Positions 1-10,161 are shown, numbered from the stretch's first letter. The stretch: 64,000 nucleotides of DNA from an uncultured Cohaesibacter sp. (GCF_963678225.1 NZ_OY782763.1:558001-622000), one strand, 5' to 3'. The notes: generated by a model not told the origin, from the sequence alone. Made by a program: numbers and translations.

Positions 1-1192
1 ACTGGAACGCCTTTTCGAAATCCTGCTTGATTAGCGAACGGATCTTCTGAGCGCGCAGATAGTAGGCATCATAATAACCAGCGCTGAGCACATAAGTGCC
101 GATGAGAATACGGCGCTTGACCTCAGAGCCAAAACCGGCCGCACGGGTCTTTTCATACATGTCGATGATATCGTTGCCATTGACACGCAAGCCATATTTC
201 ACGCCGTCATAACGGGCAAGGTTGGAAGAGGCCTCAGCCGGAGCCACGATATAATAGGCAGGCAAAGCATATTTGGTCATTGGCAGGGAGATGTCGACGA
301 TCTCGGCACCAGCAGCTTTCAGCCAGTCGATGCCCTGTTGCCAGTTGGCTTCCACTTCCTCAGGCATGCCATCAACGCGATATTCCTTAGGGATACCGAC
401 CTTCATGCCTTTGATGTCGCCCGTCAGAGCCGCTTCATAATCGGGCACAGGCAGATCAACACTGGTGGTGTCCTTGACGTCAACCGAGGCCATGGATTTC
501 ATCATGATGGCAGCATCACGCACCGTGCGGGCGATCGGTCCTGCCTGATCGAGCGAAGAAGCAAAGGCAATCATGCCCCAACGTGAGCAGCGGCCATAGG
601 TCGGCTTGATGCCAACGGTGCCGGTAAAGGCTGCTGGCTGACGAATGGACCCACCGGTATCCGATGCTGTTGCGCCAGCGCAAATGCGCGCGGCAACCGC
701 AGCAGCAGACCCGCCTGAAGACCCGCCAGGCACACGATCGATGCTTTCGCCTTCAGCGCGCCAAGGGTTTTTGACCGGACCGAAATAACTGGTTTCTGTG
801 GTCGAGCCCATTGCGAACTCATCCATGGCCAGCTTGCCGAGCATAACCGCCCCATCATCCCAGAGATTCTGCGTTACCGTGCTTTCATATTCGGGTGTAA
901 AGCCATCCAGAATATGAGAGCAGGCATAGGCGCCGACGCCCTTGGTGCAATAAAGATCCTTGATGCCCAGCGGAATGCCTTCCAATGGACGGGCCTCGCC
1001 CTTGGCAATCCGTTCGTCAGACGCCTTGGCCATTTCAAGAGCCTTTTCCGGCGTCTTGGTCACATAGGCATTGAGCTCGCTGGCGCCATCAATCGCGGTG
1101 ATATAGCTGGTCGTCAGCTCGGTCGCGGTAAATTCTTTCTTTGCCAGCCCTTCGCGGGCCTCTGCAATAGTCAGAGACGTGAGATCTGTCAC
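1..1192 (-). CDS. gatA: Aspartyl/glutamyl-tRNA amidotransferase subunit A (partial, C-terminus off the left edge)
   Basis: This is the N-terminal ~397 residues of the amidase subunit of GatCAB, which converts misacylated Glu-tRNA(Gln) or Asp-tRNA(Asn) to the correct amidated form in the cytoplasm. The amidase-signature Ser-cisSer-Lys triad is readable: Lys78 in GIKDLY, the GGSSGGS stretch at about 156-162 and the nucleophile Ser182 in [11 protein letters not shown] take the GTG at 1192 as start because GTGAGG sits 8 bases upstream and the N-terminus fits the family. It follows gatC in the same direction after 117 bases, the usual gatC-gatA order, so gatB may lie further left outside the window. 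No frameshift is seen in the visible part. Confidence 0.97.
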   Translation of the reverse strand, partial: MTDLTSLTIAEAREGLAKKEFTATELTTSYITAIDGASELNAYVTKTPEKALEMAKASDERIAKGEARPLEGIPLGIKDLYCTKGVGAYACSHILDGFTPEYESTVTQNLWDDGAVMLGKLAMDEFAMGSTTETSYFGPVKNPWRAEGESIDRVPGGSSGGSAAAVAARICAGATASDTGGSIRQPAAFTGTVGIKPTYGRCSRWGMIAFASSLDQAGPIARTVRDAAIMMKSMASVDVKDTTSVDLPVPDYEAALTGDIKGMKVGIPKEYRVDGMPEEVEANWQQGIDWLKAAGAEIVDISLPMTKYALPAYYIVAPAEASSNLARYDGVKYGLRVNGNDIIDMYEKTRAAGFGSEVKRRILIGTYVLSAGYYDAYYLRAQKIRSLIKQDFEKAFQ

Positions 1193-1309
1193 GTGGCTAT
1201 CCTCACATTTTGCAGGATTGGGACTTGCGAACAAATCCCCGTATCCCGATGGTCTTGAGAAAAGGGTTCTGATGCGGCTCGACAGTAGGTCGACGCCAGC
1301 AAAAAGGGT

Positions 1310-1597
1310 CTATTCGATGACCTTTGGAACCATGAAATAATTGTCTTCAGAAGCAGGCGCATTGCTGACAACCCGATCAGCATAATTGCCGTCCGTGACA
1401 ACATCATCCCGCTTCTTCATTTTCTGGGTAACAACAGAAGTCATCGGGTCGACCCCGTCGACATCAACCTCGTTGAGCAATTCAACCCAGTTCAGGATGG
1501 AGTTCAATTCACCCTTAAGGCTTTCCGCCTCTTCTTCTGTAACGGACAGGCGGGCGAGACGCGCCACGCGCTTGACCGTATCCTTGTCAATTGACAT
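1310..1597 (-). CDS. gatC: Aspartyl/glutamyl-tRNA amidotransferase subunit C
   Basis: Small structural subunit of GatCAB that wraps the A-B interface and stabilises GatA. The 95-residue product has the family hallmarks: N-terminal [16 protein letters not shown], the helix around [19 protein letters not shown], the DPMTSV turn and a C-terminal [11 protein letters not shown] start at the ATG at 1597, which gives the normal GatC length; an upstream in-frame start at 1648 would add 17 residues unlike the family. The next gene leftwards is gatA, so the two should be co-transcribed. The family assignment is direct from sequence; co-transcription is inferred from spacing. Confidence 0.95.
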   Translation of the reverse strand: MSIDKDTVKRVARLARLSVTEEEAESLKGELNSILNWVELLNEVDVDGVDPMTSVVTQKMKKRDDVVTDGNYADRVVSNAPASEDNYFMVPKVIE

Positions 1598-1840
1598 GAA
1601 TGCAAGCCTTCCAAATAAAGGTCCGGACAGCGCTTGACGATAGCGCACGATACCGGACCACCTACGAGTCTTATCCTACTCATAGTCGGCTATAGCATCT
1701 CAGGACTTTTACACGCAACTCTAAGGGCAGCAGGAACAGACCAAGTCGGGCATTTTTCCCACATCAGCCCATAGTGAGTGCCTTTTTTCACCCTTCCACC
1801 CGAGAAACGGGGATACTGACAATTCACCAAGAAAAATTCC

Positions 1841-1880
1841 AAGGGCAAAAGCCCATCAGACGCCTCTGGGCATTTGCCTT
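1841..1880 (-). terminator. Probable intrinsic terminator of the GGDEF-EAL gene
   Basis: An imperfect inverted repeat (AAGGCAAATGCCC pairing with GGGCTTTTGCCCTT, 13-base loop) begins at the stop codon of the GGDEF-EAL gene and is followed on the minus strand by a run of five T. Confidence 0.6.
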
Positions 1881-4078
1881 CAAGCCCCACCAGACATATT
1901 AGCCCGTCGCCACAAAAGCGACCGCGACTTGCGAATGAATTTGCGGGCCTCTTTGGCAGGCATGGGCCGTCCCAAATAGAAGCCCTGCGCCTGATCACAA
2001 TCAACAGAACGCAGATATTCCAGTTGGTCGACCGTCTCTACCCCTTCGGCAATCACGGTCTTGCCGAGGGTCTTGCCCAGTTCAACAATGGCATGAAGAA
2101 TGACCGCTGAGGCGTCCTTGGGTTTCCCTGCTTCGAAAGCCTTAAGGAAACTGCGATCAATCTTGATCTTGTCAAACGGGAACTGGCTCAAATAGCTCAG
2201 GCTGGAATAGCCTTTGCCCACATCATCCAGCGCAACTTGAACACCCAGCTTCTTCCATGTCTCGATTTGGGAGCGCTCAACATCATTCTCGTCCAGCAGA
2301 ACAGATTCGGTGATTTCGAGCTCGAGCTGTTCTGGCTTCAGGGCAGATTGCGCCAGGGCTCGCCCGATCGTGAGCGCAAAATGCGGATTCCGCAATTGAA
2401 GCGGAGACACATTGACCGCGACGAAGAGATCTCCTGGCCAGTATTTGGCTTCTTTGCATGCCCCCATAAGAACCCAACGTCCCAGTTCCTCGATCATCTT
2501 GTTCTCTTCCATTATGGGAATGAACACATCGGGAGGGACATTGCCCCGGACAGGATGCTGCCAACGCACAAGCGCCTCAAAGCCCACCAAAGATCCCTTT
2601 TTTGTGTTGAACTGAGGCTGGAAGTAAAGCTCGAACTGTTCCTTGTCGAAGGCATCACGAATATCGTCAATCAGAGCATTGCGCTCTATCATGCTTGATC
2701 GCATCTGGGGATCGAAGACCCTATAGGCACAAAGAGACTGCTTCTTGGCTTCATACATCGCCAGATCGGCGTTGCCCAAAAGCTGGGTTAGATCCGCATC
2801 CGTCCCGGAGGTTCGCGCAATGCCCACACTGGCCCCGATCTGAATAGACGTTGTGCCGTGATTGATCGGAGCGCTTATAATGGTCAGGATCCGGTTCGCC
2901 AGAATTTCCAACTGCTCACCCAGAACAGCTTTCTCAAACACCATGACGAATTCATCACCGCCATAACGCACCATTTCGGAAGCCTCGGTCACCCCCATTT
3001 GCAGACGACGGCCAATCTTTCGCAGAATGCTATCACCATAAATGTGACCATAAGTGTCGTTGACGATCTTGAAACCATTAAGATCAATCCAGAAGACAGA
3101 AACATCCTCCAGATCGCCATCCTTCATCCTGATGGCCAGATCTTCCATATATTCGAGAAAGTAGGGTCGGTTATGAAGACCCGTAAGGGAATCCGTATAA
3201 ACAAGAGACTGCAGCTGCTTTTCTCTTTCGCGCAGACGCGCCTCAGCCACGGCCTGTTCAGTGATGTCGATGCGCCGGGACATGATAGCGCCGGCCTGCG
3301 ACCGGGTGCGGGTATAGATATAGGTCTTCTTGCCAAGCTTCTGGATTTCCCGCTGGGTATCAACCAGCCTTGCAGCGAGCGCCTGACGCTCTTTCAAATA
3401 GCAATCAGGTTCGGATAGGGCCAGCGGATCATTAATCACGCCAGCGTCCAGATCCAATTTGTAAAGATCGATATGCTTTTTTCCCAACAGCTCTCGCCGA
3501 CATGGATAATGCGGAAAAACGCGATGATAAGCATCGTTGCTAAAGATAACGCCTTCATCATCTTCCCCATAAAAGACAATGGCTTCTTCACTCTGCTCAA
3601 GGGCTTCAAGAACCATCGTCGAAAGACGACGTTTTCTCAAGGCAACCAGAGAAGATGCCCCCAAACGGGCGAAATCCTCGACGAGATTCTGATTCACCTC
3701 GTCGGCCTGGCAACCATCCTCCTTGTCCGGAAAGACCATAAAGATAGCCCCGAGCACTTCATCGCCCGCCAAAAGCTTGGCGCCAGCAGACCGGCATCCC
3801 TCGCCTGAATCATGGCAAATCTCTGGCTTAGAGCCATCGTGCAGCAACCAGTCTTCAACCTGCTCGCAGGGCAAATCATGGTGCGGAAATCCAAAATCGG
3901 CAGAAATCCGGACTCCGGCTTTTTGATGTTTGACAACATAGGCACAAAAGCGCGTCTCACCCCGGAAGGCTTCAACAGCTTTCAGCATGGAGACGAACAA
4001 CTCGTGCTCGCTTGAGGCTTCTGCAATGCTTAAAGCAATCGCCACCGCCTCGTCAGCACCAATTTCCAACCGTCTCAT
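1880..4078 (-). CDS. Sensor-GGDEF-EAL cyclic-di-GMP protein
   Basis: A 732-residue cytoplasmic protein with no clear membrane segment. Residues ~1-150 look like a GAF-type sensor and ~160-280 like a PAS fold, ending in a short coiled linker; GGDEF spans ~290-455 and EAL ~475-725. The cyclase motif is intact (RYGGDEF at 371-377) but the product-inhibition RxxD site is absent (TEAS at that place). The phosphodiesterase half has EAL at 501-503, NVSP, ITES, DD at 618-619, IKIDRSF and EGVE, so it should be catalytically competent; loop 6 reads DDVGKGYSS instead of the usual DDFGTGYSS. It is divergent from ruvX and monocistronic. The sensor ligand cannot be told from sequence, nor which activity dominates. 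Confidence 0.9.
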   Translation of the reverse strand: MRRLEIGADEAVAIALSIAEASSEHELFVSMLKAVEAFRGETRFCAYVVKHQKAGVRISADFGFPHHDLPCEQVEDWLLHDGSKPEICHDSGEGCRSAGAKLLAGDEVLGAIFMVFPDKEDGCQADEVNQNLVEDFARLGASSLVALRKRRLSTMVLEALEQSEEAIVFYGEDDEGVIFSNDAYHRVFPHYPCRRELLGKKHIDLYKLDLDAGVINDPLALSEPDCYLKERQALAARLVDTQREIQKLGKKTYIYTRTRSQAGAIMSRRIDITEQAVAEARLREREKQLQSLVYTDSLTGLHNRPYFLEYMEDLAIRMKDGDLEDVSVFWIDLNGFKIVNDTYGHIYGDSILRKIGRRLQMGVTEASEMVRYGGDEFVMVFEKAVLGEQLEILANRILTIISAPINHGTTSIQIGASVGIARTSGTDADLTQLLGNADLAMYEAKKQSLCAYRVFDPQMRSSMIERNALIDDIRDAFDKEQFELYFQPQFNTKKGSLVGFEALVRWQHPVRGNVPPDVFIPIMEENKMIEELGRWVLMGACKEAKYWPGDLFVAVNVSPLQLRNPHFALTIGRALAQSALKPEQLELEITESVLLDENDVERSQIETWKKLGVQVALDDVGKGYSSLSYLSQFPFDKIKIDRSFLKAFEAGKPKDASAVILHAIVELGKTLGKTVIAEGVETVDQLEYLRSVDCDQAQGFYLGRPMPAKEARKFIRKSRSLLWRRANMSGGA

Positions 4079-4493
4079 GTAGAACTCCCACTCTGTCCCC
4101 GAGGCGAAATTAGCGCGGCAGTTGTAAAAAATACCTTACCGATTTAAAGAAGATGAGAAACAAACTATTTCATTTTCCCAATTTTACCTAATAACATTCA
4201 AATAACAAGCTATGTAAAAATGTATTATATTCTCATAACTGTTTTCTTTTGGAATAATATCGTTTCCAAGGATTTCCAGTGCAATCTAACGCAAGCAGGC
4301 ATATTACAACCAGAAAGAAACTGGAATGCGCAGACATCTAAAGCTTTGCGCGCACGACAGCCCATAAATACCTGTTAAATACGCGCCTTGACGCAAGATC
4401 ATTGGTATTGTTGTGAATGCATGATATGGAAGCTTTGCTGATCAAATGAAAACAGATCCTGCAATCAAGCCCGCTTACATAAAAGGCCGATCA
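4079..4493. other. AT-rich intergenic region between divergent genes
   Basis: About 415 bases separating the leftward GGDEF-EAL gene from the rightward ruvX gene. It is clearly richer in A and T than its surroundings, as expected for two divergent promoters. I see no gene, repeat or RNA I can name. A TTGACG at 4388 could be a -35 element for ruvX, but no convincing -10 is paired with it. Confidence 0.5.
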
Positions 4494-5006
4494 ATGGTTC
4501 GCAAAAAGAAAAAGAAACTGCCCATAGATATCCCCCTTGCCGAGCTGCTTGCTCTATTGAAGCCAAGCCAAAGGCTGTTGGGGCTGGATCTGGGTACCAA
4601 AACCATCGGTCTGGCCATTTCCGACACAGGCAAAGCCATTGCCTCGCCTCTGGAAACCATCCCGCGCACCAAATTTGGCAAGGATGCCGAACGTTTGATT
4701 GCCATCTGCGCCGAACAGGAAATTGGCGGCTTCGTTCTCGGACTGCCCCTCAATATGGATGGCTCCGAAGGTCCACGGGCACAGGCAACACGAGATTTCT
4801 ATCTCTCCATGCGCGATTTCTGGCGCGAACGGGAGCTTCCTGTCATTCCCGTCACCTTTTGGGACGAACGCCTTTCCACTGTCGCGGTCACCAGAACTTT
4901 GCTCGATGCAGACACCTCTCGCGCCAGACGCGGTGAAGTGGTCGACAAAATGGCAGCCTCTTTCATCTTGCAAGGAGCCCTGGACCGTGCCCGCAACATG
5001 CGGTGA
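4494..5006 (+). CDS. ruvX: Putative pre-16S rRNA nuclease / Holliday junction resolvase-like YqgF
   Basis: RNase H-fold nuclease of the YqgF/RuvX family, implicated in maturing the 5' end of 16S rRNA and once proposed as a Holliday junction resolvase. Family motifs are clear: [16 protein letters not shown] with the first acidic residue, [21 protein letters not shown] and [13 protein letters not shown] with the last Asp. I prefer the ATG at 4494 (170 residues) because AAAGG lies 7 bases upstream; an in-frame ATG at 4446 has poor spacing and would lengthen an already lysine-rich N-terminus (KKKKK). It stands alone with a 331-base gap before cfa. Family membership is secure; the exact role is from the family. 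Confidence 0.92.
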   Translation: MVRKKKKKLPIDIPLAELLALLKPSQRLLGLDLGTKTIGLAISDTGKAIASPLETIPRTKFGKDAERLIAICAEQEIGGFVLGLPLNMDGSEGPRAQATRDFYLSMRDFWRERELPVIPVTFWDERLSTVAVTRTLLDADTSRARRGEVVDKMAASFILQGALDRARNMR

Positions 5007-5337
5007 CACGAACCAATATATTCAGCTATGAAGATGTGACATGGTTTCCATGAAGCCGTGAACATGCGGTCCGCTTCACAAGTCGAGACAAAAGTATCAT
5101 AATGATAGCAAGGCGTGCGCCCATCTCCGGCCTCGCGCCAATCTTTTGACCATATCTCAGAGACCAAGCTGCGTTCTTCGTCATTTGGTTTTTCTTGTCT
5201 CGCAAGAGAAACACTCAGGATATGCCTGCCCCGCATCGACCTGACTTGCCCCGTTTTCTTGCCGCCCGGCGTGACAGCAACCAGCAATCCAGAACGCGCG
5301 GCCTCTGTTGTTCCTATCAACGCAACAGAGAGACCTC
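5007..5337. other. Intergenic region, no gene recognised
   Basis: About 330 bases between ruvX and cfa. An open minus-strand frame crosses it (5320 leftwards into ruvX) but its product matches nothing I recognise and most of it is antisense to ruvX. An imperfect inverted GTTG/CAAC pair flanks 5307-5321 close to the cfa start. Confidence 0.4.
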
Positions 5338-6597
5338 ATGAACAAACCGCTTCATACGCTCCTTACCCGCATTTTCAAAACAGGACAGCTATCTGTCACA
5401 TGGGCCACAGGCCAAACCATATCCTATGGCCAGAAGGATGCGCCCTCTGTGCGGGTGCGTGTCAATGACACCGAGGCTGAAAAGCTGCTGGCAAAAGATC
5501 CTGCCCTCACTCTGGGAGAAATGTATATGCAAGGGCGCTTTGTCGTTGAAGAGGGAGACATATATGACTTTCTCTCCTTAGTGAGAAAAAACACCCCAGA
5601 CAGCACCTTTTCTCCCCTGATGCGCGCACGTCACCTGTGGCGTCTTTTGAAGGCGCAGGCAGCAACCCGCCTGCCGATCAACCAGAACCGCAAGAATGTC
5701 TCGCACCATTACGATTTGACGCCAGCCCTGTTTGATCTGTTTCTCGATGACGACTGGCAATATTCCTGCGGTTATTTCGAAAGCGAAGAGAGCACTCTGG
5801 ATGAGGCCCAACTGGCCAAGAAACGGCATCTGGCGGCAAAAATGCAGCTGGAAAAGGATCATCGCGTTCTTGAAATCGGCTCTGGCTGGGGCGGTCTTGC
5901 GCTCTATCTGGCCGAGACAAGTGGCGTCGACATGACCGGCATCACGCTATCGCACGAGCAACTGGCTGTTTCCAACCGACGCGCCGAGGAACGCAATCTG
6001 GCAGATCGCGTACACTTCGAGCTCAAGGACTATCGCCACCTGAAGACAAAACCGTTTGACCGCATCATATCGGTCGGCATGTTCGAGCATGTGGGCACAG
6101 GTCGCTATGACAATTTCTTCCGCAAATGCGCCCAGCTGCTTGATGACGACGGCGTCATGCTGCTCCATTCCATCGGCCGCCCCCAGGCTGGCCACAATGT
6201 GACCAATCCCTTCATTGCAAAATATATTTTCCCCGGCGGCTATATCCCCTCCCTGTCTGAGGTATTGCCAGCAATTGAAAAGGCCGGATTGCTCGTACGG
6301 GACATAGAAATTCTCAACATGCATTATGCCTATACCTGCCGAGAATGGCGCAAGCGGTTCAATGCCCGCAAACAGGAAGCCATTGCCCTGTATGACGAGA
6401 CATTCTACCGCATGTGGGATTTTTATCTTGCAGGCTCTGAAATGGCCTTTGAATGGGACAACATGTTCATTTTCCAGATCCAGTTGGCCAAAAAGCAGGC
6501 CGCAAAGCCAAGCAAACGCGACTATATGGTCAAAACCGAGGAGAGGCTGAAAAAGAAAGAGGAAAGCCTGCCACCGATGGAACGGCTCAAGCTCTAG
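5338..6597 (+). CDS. cfa: Cyclopropane-fatty-acyl-phospholipid synthase
   Basis: SAM-dependent methyltransferase that adds a methylene bridge to unsaturated acyl chains of membrane phospholipids, usually on entry to stationary phase or under acid stress. The 419-residue protein has the N-terminal lipid-binding part, the QYSCGYF motif before the SAM site, the SAM glycine loop VLEIGSGWGGLALYLAE and the VGMFEHVG segment. The ATG at 5338 is chosen because GAGAGACC precedes it closely; an in-frame TTG at 5308 is less likely. The C-terminal ~30 residues are Lys/Glu-rich. It is flanked by gaps of more than 200 bases and looks monocistronic. Confidence 0.95.
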   Translation: MNKPLHTLLTRIFKTGQLSVTWATGQTISYGQKDAPSVRVRVNDTEAEKLLAKDPALTLGEMYMQGRFVVEEGDIYDFLSLVRKNTPDSTFSPLMRARHLWRLLKAQAATRLPINQNRKNVSHHYDLTPALFDLFLDDDWQYSCGYFESEESTLDEAQLAKKRHLAAKMQLEKDHRVLEIGSGWGGLALYLAETSGVDMTGITLSHEQLAVSNRRAEERNLADRVHFELKDYRHLKTKPFDRIISVGMFEHVGTGRYDNFFRKCAQLLDDDGVMLLHSIGRPQAGHNVTNPFIAKYIFPGGYIPSLSEVLPAIEKAGLLVRDIEILNMHYAYTCREWRKRFNARKQEAIALYDETFYRMWDFYLAGSEMAFEWDNMFIFQIQLAKKQAAKPSKRDYMVKTEERLKKKEESLPPMERLKL

Positions 6598-6819
6598 CCC
6601 TGCAGTTGAGGAGCCCTGGCACAACTCAAGACGACAACGCACAGTAAAGCAGATAAACAGGGGTCAAAATGAGGAGAATTCCGTCTAATTCAAGCCGAAT
6701 TCTCTGCCTCTCTCTTTACCTTGGCTCCGCTTTCGGTCACTAATTAGGTCTCGCATTTAAGACCGCCTTTCTGAAATCTCCCAGAAAGCAAGCAAAAGCC
6801 CCGCCGGAAAGCTGCCCCA

Positions 6820-7761
6820 ATGTATGTGATCGTCGAAGCCATCATTCCAACATTCTTTCTTGTTGGCCTCGGGCTCTATATTCGCCGAAGCGGCCTTGTG
6901 CCCGAAGATCAATGGGGCGGTCTGGAGACGATCGCCTATTGGCTTTTCTTCCCGGCCCTCATCTTCAATTCGCTTTTCAAGGCTGACTTAAAGAATGTGC
7001 CGCTGGGCGACATGACCTTTGTGCTGGTCTCGGCCATTATACTCATGGCTGCGTTGATGCTGGCCCTCTACCCAGTTTTCCGCTCGCTCTTTTCCATCGA
7101 CAATCCCTCCTATACCTCAGTCTATCAAGGGGTGTTGCGCTGGAATGGTTTCATGGCATTGGCAATCGTGCAAAAAGCCTTTGGCAATGATGCGATGGCG
7201 CTGGTGGCGGTGTCTATGGCCTCTATGATTCCCGTCATCAATATCATTATTGTCGGCATCATGGCCGTGTTTGGCGCGAACGGGCGCCCCAGCTTTGGCA
7301 ATGTCCTACTCAATATCATCAAAAACCCCTTCATTATCGCATCCTTGGTGGGTCTTGCTGTCAATCTTTCCGGCCTGCCAATCTGGGATCCGATTGCTTC
7401 GACCGTCGAGATTACCGGACGTGCTGGTCTTGCCTGCGCACTGCTTATGGTTGGGGCGGGGATCAAGCTCAAACATGCGTTACCGCCCGTGCGGGATGTT
7501 TGGTTTGCCTGCATCTTGCGCCTTGTCGGCATGCCTGCCATGGCTATTGGCTTTGCCATGCTGTTTGGCCTCACGGGCCAGCCGTTGGAAGTCGTCATCA
7601 TCAGCACAGCCGTCCCCACCGCCATGAACAGTTATGTGCTCGCCAAGAAGATGGGCGGCAATGCGCCCCTCATCGCAGCCATTGTAACCTGGCAAACACC
7701 CCTGTCAGCGCTGGCCATTCCCCTTTGGTTGGCTCTGGTGCGTTCATTAAACCTCAGCTGA
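6820..7761 (+). CDS. AEC-family (auxin efflux carrier-like) transporter
   Basis: A 313-residue inner-membrane protein of about ten hydrophobic helices that belongs to the AEC family (MdcF/YfdV-like permeases). The N-terminal half starts with IIPTFFLVGLGLYIRRSGLV and GLETIAYWLFFPALIFNSL, both typical of the family, and the C-terminal half has the STAVPTAMNSYVLAKKMGG segment. GGAAAG lies 9 bases before the ATG. Members move small organic anions such as malonate or malate, but substrate cannot be assigned here. It stands alone between cfa and pyrB, so neighbours give no clue. Confidence 0.85.
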   Translation: MYVIVEAIIPTFFLVGLGLYIRRSGLVPEDQWGGLETIAYWLFFPALIFNSLFKADLKNVPLGDMTFVLVSAIILMAALMLALYPVFRSLFSIDNPSYTSVYQGVLRWNGFMALAIVQKAFGNDAMALVAVSMASMIPVINIIIVGIMAVFGANGRPSFGNVLLNIIKNPFIIASLVGLAVNLSGLPIWDPIASTVEITGRAGLACALLMVGAGIKLKHALPPVRDVWFACILRLVGMPAMAIGFAMLFGLTGQPLEVVIISTAVPTAMNSYVLAKKMGGNAPLIAAIVTWQTPLSALAIPLWLALVRSLNLS

Positions 7762-7886
7762 GGCATCATTGGAAAAGATGACTGAAAAGTCATCAAGATA
7801 TATACAGAGTGCGAACACCCACTTGCGGAGACTCTCTTTTCCACCTATAGCTTTACTTCTAGCGAAAACCCAAAAACGCTAGGATA

Positions 7887-8840
7887 ATGATCGTGGCATT
7901 TGCGCACCACCATCTGCTCGGCATTGCCGGGCTGACCCCCCCAGAAATCACAGCTCTTCTCGACCTTGCAGAAGAAGCCGTCGATGTTTCCCGTCAGGTT
8001 GAAAAGAAAAAGGTAGCCCTCAAGGGTCGGACCCAGATCAACCTGTTTTTCGAGGCCTCCACCCGCACACAAAGTTCCTTCGAGCTTGCAGGCAAGCGCC
8101 TTGGCGCGGACGTGATGAATATGTCCGTGAAGAACTCATCCGTGTCGAAAGGTGAAACCCTGCTTGACACGGCCACCACCCTCAACGCCATGCATCCGGA
8201 TATTCTGGTTGTTCGCCACAATGCCGCTGGCGCACCGCAGTTGCTCGCCCGCAAGGTTGGCTGCTCGGTGATCAACGCAGGCGATGGCGCGCATGAACAT
8301 CCCACGCAGGCCCTGCTCGATGCCCTGACCATCCGACGGCACAAGGGCACGCTGGAAGGACTGGTTGTCGCCATTTGCGGCGATATCATGCATTCCCGCG
8401 TCGCTCGCTCCAACATCCTGCTGCTAACGGCCATGGGCGCCGAAGTGCGCCTCGTGGCGCCCTCCACGCTGCTGCCTGATAGCGTAGAGGCGATGGGCGT
8501 CAAATGCTTCCGCGACATGCGCAAAGGGCTTGATGGCGCCGATGTGGTCATGATGCTGCGGCTGCAGCTTGAGCGCATGAACGGAGCCTTCGTTCCGTCC
8601 ATTCGCGAATATTTCCACTTCTACGGCCTTGATGAAGAAAAACTCGGCTATGCCCGCGAAGATGCCATTGTCATGCATCCGGGGCCAATGAACCGGGGCA
8701 TCGAGATCGACAGCTCGGTTGCCGATTCCGGTCGCTCGGTCATTCACGAGCAGGTGGAAATGGGCGTGGCTGTACGCATGGCAATCATTGAATTGCTGGC
8801 CAAGAACAGTCTCGACATTCAGCCAGCGGAATTGGACTAA
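7887..8840 (+). CDS. pyrB: Aspartate carbamoyltransferase catalytic subunit
   Basis: Condenses carbamoyl phosphate with aspartate, the first committed step of pyrimidine synthesis. About 317 residues with the carbamoyl-phosphate loop [13 protein letters not shown], the HPTQALLD motif, GDIMHSRV and the C-terminal HPGPMNRG. The ATG at 7887 sits only two bases after AGGA; a GTG at 7893 has better spacing, so the true protein may be two residues shorter. It is followed after 13 bases by a degenerate pyrC, the arrangement in which PyrB forms a complex with an inactive dihydroorotase-like partner. No pyrI regulatory subunit is adjacent. Confidence 0.96.
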   Translation: MIVAFAHHHLLGIAGLTPPEITALLDLAEEAVDVSRQVEKKKVALKGRTQINLFFEASTRTQSSFELAGKRLGADVMNMSVKNSSVSKGETLLDTATTLNAMHPDILVVRHNAAGAPQLLARKVGCSVINAGDGAHEHPTQALLDALTIRRHKGTLEGLVVAICGDIMHSRVARSNILLLTAMGAEVRLVAPSTLLPDSVEAMGVKCFRDMRKGLDGADVVMMLRLQLERMNGAFVPSIREYFHFYGLDEEKLGYAREDAIVMHPGPMNRGIEIDSSVADSGRSVIHEQVEMGVAVRMAIIELLAKNSLDIQPAELD

Positions 8841-8853
8841 GAGGGAGATGATC

Positions 8854-10161
8854 ATGCCAGAAAGACAACAAGCAGCCTTCGCCCTCACCAATGTCAAATT
8901 GCTCGACCCTGCAACGGGGTTGGATGAGCCGGGCGCGATCCTGATCGAGGATGGTAAAGTAAAGGCCATCGGCGCCAATGTCGCCAGCCAGCTGCCATCC
9001 GACATTCTGCGTGTGGATGGGGCAGGCAAGATTGCAGCCCCCGGCCTCGTGGACATGCATGTCACCACAGGCGAACCGGGCGCAGAACATCGCGAAACCC
9101 TCAAGAGCGCCAGCCGTGCCGCAGCCGCTGGCGGGGTCACCACCATCGCCTGTATGCCGGACACGGACCCTGTGATCGATGACATCGCCCTTGTCGATTT
9201 CATCAAACGGCGCGCGCGTGACACAGCCAAGGTACATGTCCACCCCTATGCTGCCATGACACGCGGTCTGGGCGGCAAGGAAATGACCGAAATCGGCCTC
9301 ATGCTCGAAGCTGGCGCCGTGGCTCTTTCCAATGGCCGCAAGGCCGTCACCAACGCCCAGATCATGCGTCGCGTGATGACCTATGCGCGCGACTTCGATG
9401 CCCTCATCGTGCATCATCCCGAAGATCCGGATCTAGTCGGCAATGGCGTCATGAATCTGGGCGAAACATCAACCCGTCTTGGTCTTGCTGGTATTCCGGC
9501 GGAAGCAGAAACCATCATGGTCGCGCGCGACGTGCGCCTCGCCCAGCTCACAGGCTGCCGTTACCACGCCAGCCAGATTTCCTGCGCTGAAAGCCTCGAC
9601 ATCATCCGCCGGGCCAAGGACAAGGGATATGACGTCACCTGCGGTGTCTCGATCAACCATCTCACGCTAAATGAGAATGATATTGGCCTATACCGCACCT
9701 TCTACAAGATGTCGCCACCGCTCAGAAGCGAAGAAGAACGCCTCGCCATGATCGAAGGGGTTGCCGATGGCACCATCGATGTGATCGTCTCTGCCCATGA
9801 TCCGCAGGACGTGGACACCAAACGCCATCCATTTGCCGAATGTGCGGATGGGGCAGTCGGACTGGAAACCATGTTGCCAGCCGCCATGCGCATGGTCCAT
9901 AGCGGCCAACTCTCCATGATGCAGGCCTTCAAAGCCCTTTCCACGACACCGGCCAAACTGCTCGGCCTTTCCGCTGGCAGCCTGAAACCGGGGTCTCCGG
10001 CAGACATCATCATCTTCGATCCCGAGCAACCATGGGTCATGCATCGGGACATGTTGCAGTCGCGTTCCAAGAACACCGCCTTCCACAAGGCGCAGCTTTC
10101 GGGCAAAGTTCTGCAAACTTACGTTGAAGGACAGCTGGTTCACCATTACGATCCTAGCTGA
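8854..10161 (+). CDS. pyrC: Dihydroorotase-like protein, predicted catalytically inactive (PyrC' / PyrX type)
   Basis: A 435-residue member of the dihydroorotase family immediately downstream of pyrB; GAGGGAG lies 6 bases before the ATG at 8854. Overall fold motifs are kept (PGLVDMHV, EPGAEHRE, MPDTDPVIDD, GLETMLP), but catalytic positions are not: the metal HxH with Arg (HVHxR) reads HVTTG at 69-73, the second metal His region reads YHASQIS with Gln241, TPHH reads SINH near 266-269 and the catalytic Asp of ATDHAPH is Ala314. In pseudomonads an inactive PyrC' of this kind is needed for PyrB assembly. I infer a structural subunit here; an active dihydroorotase should be encoded elsewhere. Confidence 0.93.
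   Translation: MPERQQAAFALTNVKLLDPATGLDEPGAILIEDGKVKAIGANVASQLPSDILRVDGAGKIAAPGLVDMHVTTGEPGAEHRETLKSASRAAAAGGVTTIACMPDTDPVIDDIALVDFIKRRARDTAKVHVHPYAAMTRGLGGKEMTEIGLMLEAGAVALSNGRKAVTNAQIMRRVMTYARDFDALIVHHPEDPDLVGNGVMNLGETSTRLGLAGIPAEAETIMVARDVRLAQLTGCRYHASQISCAESLDIIRRAKDKGYDVTCGVSINHLTLNENDIGLYRTFYKMSPPLRSEEERLAMIEGVADGTIDVIVSAHDPQDVDTKRHPFAECADGAVGLETMLPAAMRMVHSGQLSMMQAFKALSTTPAKLLGLSAGSLKPGSPADIIIFDPEQPWVMHRDMLQSRSKNTAFHKAQLSGKVLQTYVEGQLVHHYDPS

Noticed and set aside
4799-5320. A 173-codon minus-strand frame between cfa and ruvX
   Set aside because: Half of it is antisense to ruvX and the product has no recognisable motif or ribosome-binding site. The intergenic half looks vaguely protein-like, so a decayed gene cannot be fully excluded.
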